This document shows positions 1-7,809 of a stretch of DNA of 52,540 bases, piece after piece. The notes under the pieces were generated by a model. It was given only the letters and a program-made list of their open reading frames with translations. It had not been told where the DNA came from and ran no database searches. The stretch covers positions 1-52,540 of the forward strand of contig JANQND010000006.1 in the NCBI GenBank assembly GCA_028279765.1, read 5' to 3'. Every line of letters starts with the position of its first letter. The stretch's first letter is position 1. Made by a program: the position numbers and the translations under genes. The stretch is from Candidatus Nanoarchaeia archaeon. Lineage in GTDB: Archaea > Nanobdellota > Nanobdellia > Woesearchaeales > WJIZ01.

Positions 1-128
1 TCTCCCCGTGATCCGGTTCTTCCGATGATCTCCTGCACCTGAGCAGAAAATGCTCTTGAAAAATGAACACTGCCTTTCTTATCGTCGTCTTTTTTTTGCC
101 CTGGCCTGGGTTTTTTTTGTTCGGCCAT
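1..128 (-). CDS. rps28e: 30S ribosomal protein S28e (partial)
   Basis: The reverse strand opens with ATG at 128 and reads without a stop to the window edge, giving 42 residues. They start with a basic and acidic tail (MAEQKKPRPGQKKDDDKK) and end in VQEIIGRTGSRG, the start of the S28e OB-fold core found in archaeal and eukaryal small subunits. The tail before the core is about 20 residues longer than in many archaeal S28e proteins. The ATG lies two bases after the L7Ae stop, so the two genes are one operon and probably translationally coupled. The C-terminal part lies outside the window. Confidence 0.88.
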   Translation of the reverse strand, partial: MAEQKKPRPGQKKDDDKKGSVHFSRAFSAQVQEIIGRTGSRG

Positions 129-130
129 TT

Positions 131-463
131 TTATTCTTCCTTGCTTGAGGTGTCTTTGCTTAATTCGTCAATAAGTTTTTTTGCCTCGCCAGGCTCGCTT
201 ACCGCAACAGCTGCAGTTCCTACTTCAATACCTGCAGCGGCTCCCAGCTCTTCTTTGGTTGCAATTTCATAGCAGGGTACATTTTTTTCTTTACAGATTA
301 GCGGAATGTGCATAACGATTTCTTTTGGTTCTACGTCTTTTGCGTAGGCTACTAATTTTGCAGTTCCTTTTTCAACTGCTTTGGTTACTTCGTTGGATCC
401 TTTCTTAATTTTTCCGGTGGTTTTTGCCACTTCAATTGCTTCTAATACATTATCTTCAGCCAT
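131..463 (-). CDS. rpl7ae: Ribosomal protein L7Ae
   Basis: This 110-residue protein matches the L7Ae/L30e/S12e RNA-binding fold. It has the GSNEVTKAVEKG segment near residue 22, the VMHIPLICKEKNVPC strand-helix in the middle and the GAAAGIEVGTAAVAV segment that forms the kink-turn contact. In archaea L7Ae serves in the large ribosomal subunit, in C/D and H/ACA guide RNPs and in RNase P. The start is supported by a Shine-Dalgarno AAGGAGG at 471-477, seven bases upstream. It is the first gene of the L7Ae-S28e operon. The C-terminal tail (SKDTSSKEE) is short and charged. Confidence 0.95.
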   Translation of the reverse strand: MAEDNVLEAIEVAKTTGKIKKGSNEVTKAVEKGTAKLVAYAKDVEPKEIVMHIPLICKEKNVPCYEIATKEELGAAAGIEVGTAAVAVSEPGEAKKLIDELSKDTSSKEE

Positions 464-470
464 TTTATTT

Positions 471-560
471 CCTCCTTACTGCATTGCGTGCAGTTCACTT
501 TGCTGGTAAAAATCATTGAGAATGATGTTTTACCTCAATCGTCCTATTTGTTATAATAGG
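471..560 (-). promoter_or_regulatory. L7Ae promoter and leader with two inverted repeats
   Basis: Reading toward L7Ae, a TATA-like box (TTATAA, 551-556) lies inside an imperfect palindrome at 543-560. Next comes an inverted repeat at 505-534 (7 bp GGTAAAA/TTTTACC plus inner 6 bp ATCATT/AATGAT, three-base loop, one bulge). Then a 6 bp hairpin ACTGCA/TGCAGT at 478-494 directly abuts the Shine-Dalgarno at 471-477. A start site about 26 bases after the TATA would fall inside the 505-534 repeat, so that repeat could be a DNA operator or an RNA leader hairpin. Confidence 0.5.
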
Positions 561-648
561 AGTCATTTCTCATAGGTATCGTTTTGGAGTATGGAGTGCT
601 TTAAAAAGGTTTGTGTGGGATTAATGGTAGCATACATGCGAAATAGGG

Positions 649-1395
649 ATGTGCAACCTGTTTATTTTGAATGGAAGGTTTTTAAAATCTGATTCTCCTT
701 CCGTTAAGGTTATGCCTCTTGAGGAAATAATGTGGATGGATCTGGATGAAGACTTCTTTTGTGAGGAAGAAACACCGATTGTCGTTAGCGGGGGCTCCCC
801 TCCACGTAAACCTCCCAGGCTTGAACGGACCGGATACAGCTGGGGGTCTTCATTTAGATTTGTGAACTATGTGGGTGACATATCGGATTCTCAGGGTATC
901 CCATCTGCTCTTTTAGTTGCAACAGATTCACCTCAGAATTTGGGTTCCTATGGAAGCCAGACAGATGAGCTATATCTTGTTAATAAAGAGGAACCCCTAC
1001 GAGGGGTTTCCTATTGGGAAGGAAGACTTGCATGGTACTCTCAAGACTTCGTATATGCAGTTCTAATTGAAGGGAATGTTCCTGATCGAGGTATTTCTTA
1101 TCTTTCTCCATCTATGTTCAATAGAAAACCAGAACCAATACGAATTGAAAACGAGCAGTTATGGGACCTCTCAGATCAGAAGAATAAAGGATCAACAGTA
1201 TTTTATGACCATTTTGCCGAGCTGATTGAGCAGAATTCAGCACTTCCTATGAATCAACGAGAAATTGATCTCGCCCATACAGAATATACTCCCCTTGATA
1301 TGAATAAGTTAGTGTCTCTATGGAAGTTAAGGCAATGGGAGGAAAAGGGATGGAAACCGACCTCTGATTTTGATCACGACCCTTTTACGGATTAG
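649..1395 (+). CDS. Hypothetical protein, 248 aa
   Basis: I do not recognise this protein. It is soluble-looking, acidic near the N-terminus (WMDLDEDFFCEEE), with a proline-rich stretch around residues 50-57 (SPPRKPPR), then a mixed region rich in aromatic residues (YWEGRLAWYSQDF). There is no signal peptide or membrane segment. A TATA-like CTTTAAAAAGG sits at about 600-610, which would give a leader of roughly 15 bases. It is divergent from the L7Ae operon and convergent with the secreted protein at 1428-2468. The ATG at 649 is the first in frame; a later ATG about 22 codons in is possible. Confidence 0.6.
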   Translation: MCNLFILNGRFLKSDSPSVKVMPLEEIMWMDLDEDFFCEEETPIVVSGGSPPRKPPRLERTGYSWGSSFRFVNYVGDISDSQGIPSALLVATDSPQNLGSYGSQTDELYLVNKEEPLRGVSYWEGRLAWYSQDFVYAVLIEGNVPDRGISYLSPSMFNRKPEPIRIENEQLWDLSDQKNKGSTVFYDHFAELIEQNSALPMNQREIDLAHTEYTPLDMNKLVSLWKLRQWEEKGWKPTSDFDHDPFTD

Positions 1396-1427
1396 ATTTT
1401 GCAATTATACGTTAGAGACGAAAAAAA

Positions 1428-2468
1428 TTAACTACAAGGACCAGTAATACAATGCCAAGGCGCCGGACTGTTTCCTCTGCCTTCACACTTTCCTGACCAC
1501 TCAGAGAGTGCTAAGCACTGGTAATTCCCATTGGTATTTCCTTGCGGTGCCCCGCAAATACCGGAGAAACAGCCCCTGTTGTTACACTGTTCACCAACCT
1601 GACCGCAATTAGGTGCCGGTGCTGGCGGTGGAAGAGCAGGTGCTTTGATGAAGAACTTTGCTATAGGCCTGACAAAAAAGAATTTAATTCTTGACAGAAA
1701 GGTACAGCCATTGATGCCAACCTTTCCGCTTTTGAAAAGGAACGCTGCCGCTCCTGACTTACTGGAGCTCCCTAATGCAGTATTAAGATCGTTTTCTGTA
1801 ATCGTGAGTGTTGCGCGGCATACCGGAACACTTCCTGTTTTAATGCCTACAATTCCTGCGTTCGAGACAGTAACAGTAAAGCTTTGAGTGGCTCCACTAT
1901 TCATCGTAACATGAACAACCGTATCTCCTTTACTGAGCAATAATCCGCCACCTTTGGGAACAGGCTGTGGGCACCCCTGCAGCTGCGCATTGAGGCTTGG
2001 AATTTCATTAAAAAAACCCTGGGTGTTTTTTGCGCTGAGCGATACACTACAGGTATTTCCTTGAGATGGATTTGCACACTCCACATACATTTCCCTATAG
2101 AGTCCTCCAATGGGCTGGTTGCACTGCACACTTACGGTGCATGCAGGACAGGTATGGCACGTTTGCTTTTTTGTTGAACAAACACCTCCCTGCGGGCTAC
2201 CGTCACAATACACACCAGATTTATCTCCTGATAGGCTTGAGCTTACTGTTGCTCTTGGATTAAATTGCTTACATACATTGCTTGTTGTGTCCGTATACCC
2301 TACGCATACCTTTCCTAATTTCGTACAGACCTCATTTCCTGTATCTTCAGTTGGATCAGTAGAGGTTACTTTGTAATAAGTTTTTCCGCCTACGGTGACG
2401 GGATTTGAGACAGCAAGAACAGCTGTAGAAAAAACAACCAGAAGGACGAGAAGTACATATTTTTTCAT
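1428..2468 (-). CDS. Secreted cysteine-rich protein
   Basis: The 346-residue product begins with a clear signal peptide: KK, then a hydrophobic run of about 15 residues ending ...STAVLA, with likely cleavage near residue 20. The mature part has a cysteine-rich N-terminal region including CHTCPACTVSVQC, a middle region that looks like beta-strands (residues about 150-250), a short hydrophobic stretch (RIKFFFVRPIAKFF) followed by a proline-rich linker (PALPPPAPAP), and a second Cys-rich module at the C-terminus. The even cysteine spacing suggests disulfides, which fits the DsbA-like proteins elsewhere in the window. Function unknown; probably cell-surface or exported. Confidence 0.7.
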   Translation of the reverse strand: MKKYVLLVLLVVFSTAVLAVSNPVTVGGKTYYKVTSTDPTEDTGNEVCTKLGKVCVGYTDTTSNVCKQFNPRATVSSSLSGDKSGVYCDGSPQGGVCSTKKQTCHTCPACTVSVQCNQPIGGLYREMYVECANPSQGNTCSVSLSAKNTQGFFNEIPSLNAQLQGCPQPVPKGGGLLLSKGDTVVHVTMNSGATQSFTVTVSNAGIVGIKTGSVPVCRATLTITENDLNTALGSSSKSGAAAFLFKSGKVGINGCTFLSRIKFFFVRPIAKFFIKAPALPPPAPAPNCGQVGEQCNNRGCFSGICGAPQGNTNGNYQCLALSEWSGKCEGRGNSPAPWHCITGPCS

Positions 2469-2525
2469 TACCGCTAATGGCGAAGTATTTTATTATAAAT
2501 CTTCCTATTTTTTGAACTTCTGAAA

Positions 2526-3281
2526 TTATTTCTGCACTTTTACTAAGAGATATTCTGGACTTCTTGTGACGATCCTTTGTATTCTATGTATGGCCCGTTC
2601 AACATACTTAGTATAGGGAACTTCCTCATAGCAGTTCGTACAGACGGTAGTCAAAGAATGCCCATTTTCCTGAGGTACAGAAATTTTTTGAGCTCTTGAT
2701 ACTAAACCCTTCACTGCTCTTTTAATGTAGTGACCTGAACCAAAGGCAGGGGGGAACCTCTCAAAGGTCATTCTCCCATCTACCTGAACTTTTGCAAAAT
2801 CTTCTTCAGTGAAGCTATGGAGATGACCATAAAGAGGCGCTTGATGGCCACATTTACAGGTTTCATACTTCAGCGTTTCATTATACGGGACAGTTATGAC
2901 AACTCTGTAGTTTGCAATGTTCAACAAACTTTGAAGCCCTTCTTCCCAGTTAGGCACATGCTCTAACACTTCCAGTGCTGTTGCCTGACCTACAGAGTTA
3001 GGAGCCAAAGGTATATCCTCAATCTTTCCCTCCAATAACTTGATATCTTTCTGTGCTAATCTCTTTCTGGCAATTTCTAATCTTTTTGGAGATACATCTA
3101 CTCCGACTAGATTTAAGTTTGCCCTTAACTGTAAGAATTCAAGCCAGTATCCCTCACCGCAGCCAACATCAACTAATGACTCTTTTGGATGTATATGTGG
3201 CAGGGTTTGCTCAAAGCGAACCAGCTCCCTCTTGTGGCTTCCGAGTTCACCAACTGCGTCATAGTATTTCTTAGAATCCAT
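2526..3281 (-). CDS. Class I SAM-dependent methyltransferase
   Basis: The 251-residue protein has methyltransferase motif I VDVGCGEGYWLEFL at about residues 37-50, motif II GVDVSPKRLEIA, and the ALEVLEHVPNWEEG segment typical of UbiE/COQ5-like enzymes. A later CKCGHQAPLYGHLHSF segment could bind zinc. The substrate is not predictable. I chose the ATG at 3281 because a TATA box (TTTATAAA, 3303-3310) is centred 26 bases upstream and would drive a leaderless mRNA; the frame stays open further upstream, but that start would precede the promoter. It is divergent from the small ORF at 3378. Confidence 0.82.
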   Translation of the reverse strand: MDSKKYYDAVGELGSHKRELVRFEQTLPHIHPKESLVDVGCGEGYWLEFLQLRANLNLVGVDVSPKRLEIARKRLAQKDIKLLEGKIEDIPLAPNSVGQATALEVLEHVPNWEEGLQSLLNIANYRVVITVPYNETLKYETCKCGHQAPLYGHLHSFTEEDFAKVQVDGRMTFERFPPAFGSGHYIKRAVKGLVSRAQKISVPQENGHSLTTVCTNCYEEVPYTKYVERAIHRIQRIVTRSPEYLLVKVQK

Positions 3282-3302
3282 ACAGCGAAGAATGAAACCG
3301 AA

Positions 3303-3354
3303 TTTATAAATTATAAGCTTCGATCCATTTGTCCTAAACAAAACATTTATATAT
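3303..3354. promoter_or_regulatory. Divergent TATA-box promoters
   Basis: Two TATA-like boxes face away from each other. TTTATAAA at 3303-3310 serves the minus-strand methyltransferase (ATG at 3281). TTTATATAT at 3346-3354 serves the plus-strand small ORF (ATG at 3378). Each box is centred 26-28 bases from its start codon, the spacing expected for leaderless archaeal transcripts. Confidence 0.6.
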
Positions 3355-3377
3355 GAAAATCATAGATTATGTCTTAA

Positions 3378-3506
3378 ATGAGACATAAGCGTCAGTATCA
3401 GCATAAACTCTCTCGCTGGATCAATGTAGAGAAGGCATTTCTGAGGAAGGAAATTCTCAATCAACTCAAGGAGCTGGAGGACCATGGCAAGCGTTACCAA
3501 AACTGA
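3378..3506 (+). CDS. Small basic protein, 42 aa
   Basis: An ATG 28 bases after a strong TATA box opens a 42-codon frame: MRHKRQYQHKLSRW, then a helix-prone part (EKAFLRKEILNQLKELEDHG). It overlaps the downstream kinase-like gene: its stop is at 3504-3506 and the next ATG is at 3484. It also carries the Shine-Dalgarno (GGAGG) for that gene, so it looks like the promoter-proximal gene of a coupled operon. I recognise no family. Alternatively it is a leader peptide whose translation opens the next start. Support is positional only. Confidence 0.45.
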   Translation: MRHKRQYQHKLSRWINVEKAFLRKEILNQLKELEDHGKRYQN

Positions 3507-4395
3507 GATAAAAAAAGCGGTGAAACAGTATTCTGACAAAGAAATTACTTCTCTTAAACCATTGTCAAAGGGCCATATCAATGAGATGTATGCCATCAAG
3601 CTCAAAGGAGGAAAGGAACTTATTTTTCGTGCCTACAACGAGAAATGGAAGGCAAGAAAGGAGGAGTTTGTGTACCTGGATATTGCAGCGCATATTGATG
3701 TTCCTATTCCTGATGTGTATGAAGTTGATGATTCTCTGAAGCATTGTAAAAAGGCGTATATGATTATGTCCAAGCTTCCAGGAGATACGATCAGCAGGGT
3801 CTATAAGAAAACAAACAACAAAAAGCTATTCGAGCAGGCAGGGGAAATTCTTGCCAAGCTGCACCATGTAAAGCTGCCGAAGTTCGGCTGGATTGTAGGC
3901 AATCAAATTCACCCTGCGTTTCATCAGTGGAAAGATTTTGTGTGGCATGATATCTCACTGAAGATGGAGCGATTATGCAGGGTAAAGCATATTGAGAGTT
4001 ATAAGCATGAAGTCGAACAGTATTTCAATACTTATGCCTGCTACCTACAGCAAGTAGACGTGCCGTCGCTGTGCCATCGTGATTTTCATCCCTCGCATAT
4101 TCTTGCGCATAAAGGAAAAATCACCGGCATCTTTGATGTCGAGTGGGCATTGGCAGGACACACGGAAAGCGACTTTCTGAAACTGGAGCTGTGGACGTTT
4201 ACCAAGTATCCAAAAGTGCGCGATGCATTCTTTAGAGGATACCTCAAGCAGGGATATATCTCTGATGATTATCACATTCGCAAGAAGGTCTATGAGCTCT
4301 GGCATTGGGTGAGCATGATTAATATCTCTTTAGAGCTAAACAATAAAACCTGGCTCAAGCATAACCTGGCAGCACTAAAAAAATTCCTACGATGA
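3484..4395 (+). CDS. Aminoglycoside phosphotransferase (APH)-fold kinase-like protein
   Basis: The 303-residue protein shows the APH/choline kinase fold. The N-lobe has a glycine-containing strand and an acceptor lysine region (LKGGKELIFRAY). The catalytic loop is LCHRDFHPSHILAH at about residue 197, followed by the metal-binding FDVEWALAG and then a segment with conserved acidic residues (TESDFLKLELW). In the usual HxDxxxxN loop the final Asn is replaced by His (HRDFHPSH), which could weaken magnesium binding. Substrate unknown; small-molecule kinases of this family act on sugars, choline or aminoglycosides. It is preceded by GGAGG, overlaps the small ORF upstream and overlaps the next gene by four bases (ATGA). 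Confidence 0.75.
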   Translation: MASVTKTEIKKAVKQYSDKEITSLKPLSKGHINEMYAIKLKGGKELIFRAYNEKWKARKEEFVYLDIAAHIDVPIPDVYEVDDSLKHCKKAYMIMSKLPGDTISRVYKKTNNKKLFEQAGEILAKLHHVKLPKFGWIVGNQIHPAFHQWKDFVWHDISLKMERLCRVKHIESYKHEVEQYFNTYACYLQQVDVPSLCHRDFHPSHILAHKGKITGIFDVEWALAGHTESDFLKLELWTFTKYPKVRDAFFRGYLKQGYISDDYHIRKKVYELWHWVSMINISLELNNKTWLKHNLAALKKFLR

Positions 4396-5021
4396 ATATC
4401 ACTAAATTGGCGCAACAGTATCTTTTTGAACATCCTTCTATTCGCAGTTGTCTTCAAAAGGGGCTGATTAATTATTCTTCTTTGTCCAGAATGATTGCAA
4501 AGTCCCATAATATTTCTTCGCGCAAACACTTCGATGCACTGCTCATTGCCTGTCGAAGGTATAAGCAAAAACTCAAAGAAAAGAACAATGAAGGAGAAAT
4601 CAGAAAACTATTATCCGAGAGCAAGATTGAGGCTAAGACAAAGATTTGTACCCTTGTTCTTGAGAGAGAGGCATCCTTTGCAAAAATAGAGATACTAGAG
4701 TCTGAAATCCGAAAAGCAAAAGAAGTGTTTCGCTTGGTTGAGGGGGCAAGTGCGATTACGCTTATTATCTCTGAGGAATTTCTTGCCCGGGCAAAGGCAC
4801 TGTTTTCTCACTGGGTAAAGCACATTAACACTCAGCTAGTTGAAGTTACCCTGAAGACCTCCCCTAAAATCGAAGAAACTCCGGGTGTTGTTGCATATAT
4901 TTATTCCTTGCTTGCAGAGCATCGCATCAATATGATAGAATCTTTATCGTGCTGGATTGACACGATCATGATAGTAGATGAGAAAGATTTAGCTAAGGTT
5001 ATGGAACTGCTTCGGTTCTAG
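4392..5021 (+). CDS. ACT-like domain protein
   Basis: This 209-residue protein starts in an ATGA overlap with the kinase-like gene, so the two are coupled. Residues 1-50 look like a small helical, possibly DNA-binding region (GLINYSSLSRMIAKSHNI). Residues about 85-209 resemble two ACT-type ferredoxin-like folds, the second clearly so (EETPGVVAYIYSLLAEHRINMIESLSCWIDTIMIV). ACT domains bind amino acids or other small ligands and act allosterically. Function in the cell is unknown; a ligand-responsive regulator is the best inference. Confidence 0.6.
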   Translation: MNITKLAQQYLFEHPSIRSCLQKGLINYSSLSRMIAKSHNISSRKHFDALLIACRRYKQKLKEKNNEGEIRKLLSESKIEAKTKICTLVLEREASFAKIEILESEIRKAKEVFRLVEGASAITLIISEEFLARAKALFSHWVKHINTQLVEVTLKTSPKIEETPGVVAYIYSLLAEHRINMIESLSCWIDTIMIVDEKDLAKVMELLRF

Positions 5022-5605
5022 TTTTTTAACAGGTGCCCCATTTTTTCTTCTTTGGTTTCCAGATATTTTTTGTTATGGGTGTTGGAATTGACGACTATGG
5101 GCACTCGCTTGCTTACTTTAATACCGCACTTCTCAACCGCTTCTATTTTTTCAGGGTTATTGGTGAGCAGCTTTACTGATGCAATGCCCATTTTTTTCAT
5201 GATCTCTCCTGCGATCGAATAATCCCGCTGGTCAGGATGAAAACCAAGTTCAACATTTGCCTCGACCGTGTCTTTTCCCTGCTCCTGTAGTTCATACGCT
5301 TTAATTTTGTTGTATAAACCGATTCCTCTTCCTTCCTGCCTCAGGTAAATGATTGCACCATTGCCTTCTTTTTCAATTTCTTTTACTGCAGCTTCCAACT
5401 GTGCTCTACAATCGCATCGCTGGCTGTGAAAGACATCTCCGGTAAGGCACTCCGAGTGAATTCTCACCAGCATATCATCTTTAATTTCTCCTTTTATGAG
5501 TGCAGCATGGTGCAGATCGTCGCTAGTATCGAAAGCGATTATCCTGAACTCTCCAAATTCTGTGGGAAGTTTTGCCTGTGCGCATCCTGCAATAGCTTTC
5601 GACAT
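5018..5605 (-). CDS. ribA: GTP cyclohydrolase II
   Basis: The 195-residue enzyme opens the GTP imidazole ring in the first step of riboflavin synthesis. The zinc-binding cysteines are visible in CLTGDVFHSQRCDCR, and the active-site region is IYLRQEGRGIGLYNKIKAY. It also has the RDYSIAGEIMKKMGI and LLTNNPEKIEAVEKCGI motifs. It is the size of stand-alone RibA, with no RibB domain. I chose the ATG at 5605 because TATATAAAT at 5630-5638 is 28 bases upstream. It is convergent with the ACT-like gene, overlapping by four bases, and divergent from the 2H phosphoesterase. Many archaea use the unrelated GTP cyclohydrolase III instead. Confidence 0.93.
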   Translation of the reverse strand: MSKAIAGCAQAKLPTEFGEFRIIAFDTSDDLHHAALIKGEIKDDMLVRIHSECLTGDVFHSQRCDCRAQLEAAVKEIEKEGNGAIIYLRQEGRGIGLYNKIKAYELQEQGKDTVEANVELGFHPDQRDYSIAGEIMKKMGIASVKLLTNNPEKIEAVEKCGIKVSKRVPIVVNSNTHNKKYLETKEEKMGHLLKN

Positions 5606-5704
5606 AGGAGGGGTTGTATGATTAAGGTGTATATAAATGTTATTCTGTATATGAATGTGTCTGCAAAACAAAAGTATTACATATTGCAGGGGTTTTGGCT
5701 GGCT

Positions 5705-6298
5705 ATGAAACCTCTTGCAGTGGATATTGTTTTGCTTCCTTCTGCCGAGATTATGAAGAAAGCTGTAGCAGTGAATAAACGTTTAGGCGCTGACAACCTC
5801 ATTCCTTTGGATGTTGATACGTGCCTTCCACATATTTCTTTATGCATGGGAGTATGCAGGGATGTTGAGGCATTGACTGAGGTCCTGAAACCTGTTTCTT
5901 CTTCATTTTCTTCGCTTGACCTGAAGATAACCGGTATTGATGCGGTTGATTCTTCCCAGGGAGAGAAGATTTCTTCACTTCATATTGAGGAGAATGATGC
6001 ATTGCAGCAGCTGCATGAGCAGATTATGCGGGATTGTTTTCCTCTGCTCACCTCAGATGCTAGTAAGGAGATGTTTTGCACAACCGAGGTGAATGACTCG
6101 AGTGTAGAATGGGTTAGAAACTATAAGGATAAGGCAAGCTTTGAGAATTTCTGGCCGCATATTACGCTTGGTGTGGGTGATTTGAAGGAGAGTATTGACC
6201 TCACATTTAGAGCTTCTCGGCTTGCCATTTGTCATTTAGGTAATTACTGCACCTGCAGAAAGGTGCTTGCAACTGTTGATTTGAAGAGCAATTCTTAA
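5705..6298 (+). CDS. 2H phosphoesterase (2'-5' RNA ligase/cyclic phosphodiesterase superfamily)
   Basis: The 197-residue product carries the two HxT/S motifs of the superfamily: LPHISLCMG at about residue 40 and WPHITLGVG at about residue 155. These form the paired histidine active site that opens or makes 2',3'-cyclic or 2'-5' phosphodiester bonds. Members act on tRNA half molecules, ADP-ribose cyclic phosphate or small nucleotides; the exact substrate cannot be told. I chose the ATG at 5705 because the conserved first strand (KPLAVDIVLLP) begins there and AGGGG lies about nine bases upstream. The frame stays open further upstream, with an ATG near 5651. Confidence 0.72.
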   Translation: MKPLAVDIVLLPSAEIMKKAVAVNKRLGADNLIPLDVDTCLPHISLCMGVCRDVEALTEVLKPVSSSFSSLDLKITGIDAVDSSQGEKISSLHIEENDALQQLHEQIMRDCFPLLTSDASKEMFCTTEVNDSSVEWVRNYKDKASFENFWPHITLGVGDLKESIDLTFRASRLAICHLGNYCTCRKVLATVDLKSNS

Positions 6299-6323
6299 AA
6301 GGTTGAATTGGTTTCTTTTTGGT

Positions 6324-6626
6324 ATGGCTATCTGTGAGCGCAATTTCAAGACTCTATATGTGGATGCATGCAAAGATTGCCCCGATTCAATATATCATAA
6401 ACTTGAGGAAGCACTTGGGACAAAGGAAGGGATTGAATTAAATGCTGTGGATTGTCTTCAGCAATGTAGTTCAAGAGGTGTCGTTCAGATAATGTATCAA
6501 GGGAAAGTAGAAGCGCGATATGGAATAGATAGTGATGACACACGTGAATCTCGCCCAGTCATAGCTCACGAGAATGATATCAGCACGATTGTCGATAAAG
6601 TAAACGAACTCCTCCCACAGAAATAA
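6324..6626 (+). CDS. Thioredoxin-like [2Fe-2S] ferredoxin family protein
   Basis: The 100-residue protein has a first cysteine pair in YVDACKDCPDS and a second in VDCLQQCSSRGVV, followed by a strand with I-M-Y-Q-G-K. This arrangement recalls thioredoxin-fold [2Fe-2S] ferredoxins and the related DUF1636 proteins, where four cysteines bind the cluster. A role in electron transfer is inferred. It follows the 2H phosphoesterase by 25 bases and is probably cotranscribed. The ATG at 6324 is preferred over an in-frame TTG seven codons earlier. Confidence 0.55.
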   Translation: MAICERNFKTLYVDACKDCPDSIYHKLEEALGTKEGIELNAVDCLQQCSSRGVVQIMYQGKVEARYGIDSDDTRESRPVIAHENDISTIVDKVNELLPQK

Positions 6627-6716
6627 TCTTCCATTGTTGGAAATTTAATGCCTTAAAATCATCATAAACTTTATAAATTCATTTCAGCCACACTTTTGCA
6701 TAAGAGGCAATACAAA

Positions 6717-7778
6717 ATGTCTATAACCGGACCCAAAAAAAAACAAATCGGTGTTCTGACCGGAGGCGGTGATGCACCGGGACTGAATGCGGTTATCAGA
6801 GGCATTACTACACGGGCGATTTCTCTTGGCTATGATGTGCTTGGCTTCAAGAAAGGCTGGGCCGGCTTATTAGGTGAAGGCGAGCATCATGTGCTTGATC
6901 TTGATGAAGTGGAAGATATTCATATGATGGGCGGTACTATTTTGCATACCTCCCGCACTAATCCGTACAAGCTGGATGATGGTGTAGAACAGGTCAAGAA
7001 AAACCTGAAAAAGTATAAGTGTGATGCGCTTATCGCCATTGGAGGAGAGGATACGCTGGGTGTTGCCTGGAAACTGCATAAGGATGGCATTAAGGTTGTC
7101 GGCGTTCCGAAAACGATTGATAATGATGTGGGAGCGACGGATTACACGTTCGGGTTTGATACTGCAGTAAACACTGCAGCTGAGGCTATTCATAAATTGC
7201 ATACGACTGCGGCAAGCCATAATAGAGTTCTGCTTGTCGAGGTAATGGGTCGGCACGCCGGCTGGCTCACGCTTCATGCGGGCATTGCGGGAGGCGCGCA
7301 TGTTATTCTTATTCCTGAGGAGAAATATGATGTTGCAGAAATCTGTAAGGTTATTCGCAGAAGAGAGGAGGCAGGAAAATATTACACGATTATTGCAATT
7401 TCTGAGGGAGCGCTTCCTAAGGATGGTGATATGACTCTTCAGACCCAGGAAAAAGATTCTTTTGGCCATGTTCGCTTAGGCGGTGTTGCAGAGAAGCTGT
7501 CCAAAGAAATTGAAGAATTGACTGGCAAGGAGTGCCGTCATGTGGTGCTTGGGCATTTGCAGCGCTCCGGGCATCCTTCTGCATTTGATCGCGTTCTTGG
7601 AACCCGCCTGGGGTATCATGCAGCTGAGATGGTAGATAAAGGAGAATTTGGCCAGATTGCTGCTTTGCGCGGTGAGGATATTCTCTCTGTTGATATGAAG
7701 AAAGCTTTGGGCGAGCTTAAAATTGTTCCAAAGAAGCGCTATGAAGAGGCAAAGGTTTTCTTTGGTATTGAAAGCTAA
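6717..7778 (+). CDS. pfk: 6-phosphofructokinase, predicted PPi-dependent
   Basis: The 353-residue enzyme phosphorylates fructose 6-phosphate. Motifs in order are the nucleotide/PPi loop LTGGGDAPGLNAVIRG, IGGEDTLGVA, the catalytic PKTIDNDVGATDYTFGFDTA, MGRHAGW and the sugar-phosphate contact HLQRSGHPSAFDR. The Asp in GGEDT together with the Lys in PKTIDND is the signature of PPi-using group III enzymes; ATP users have Gly at the first position. The ATG at 6717 is preceded by GAGG. CTTTATAAATTC at 6669-6680 is the promoter, giving a leader of about 15 bases. GAPDH follows in the same direction, so this is a glycolytic operon. Confidence 0.9.
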   Translation: MSITGPKKKQIGVLTGGGDAPGLNAVIRGITTRAISLGYDVLGFKKGWAGLLGEGEHHVLDLDEVEDIHMMGGTILHTSRTNPYKLDDGVEQVKKNLKKYKCDALIAIGGEDTLGVAWKLHKDGIKVVGVPKTIDNDVGATDYTFGFDTAVNTAAEAIHKLHTTAASHNRVLLVEVMGRHAGWLTLHAGIAGGAHVILIPEEKYDVAEICKVIRRREEAGKYYTIIAISEGALPKDGDMTLQTQEKDSFGHVRLGGVAEKLSKEIEELTGKECRHVVLGHLQRSGHPSAFDRVLGTRLGYHAAEMVDKGEFGQIAALRGEDILSVDMKKALGELKIVPKKRYEEAKVFFGIES

Positions 7779-7809
7779 AAAAAATGAGAAGTGAGGAGGA
7801 ATGGTTGAT

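Noticed and set aside
1645-1887. 80-residue plus-strand frame inside the secreted Cys-rich gene
   Set aside because: It is antisense to a gene with a clear signal peptide, has no promoter and does not look like a protein.
2716-2730. 12-base match ATGTAGTGACCT also found near 19388
   Set aside because: Matches of this length are expected by chance in a window of this size, and the flanks differ.
5426-5704. Long N-terminal extension of the 2H phosphoesterase
   Set aside because: It would run antisense through the ribA start and the divergent promoters; the family fold begins at 5705.
6870-7469. 199-residue minus-strand frame in the phosphofructokinase gene
   Set aside because: It lies fully opposite conserved PFK motifs and has no start signal.
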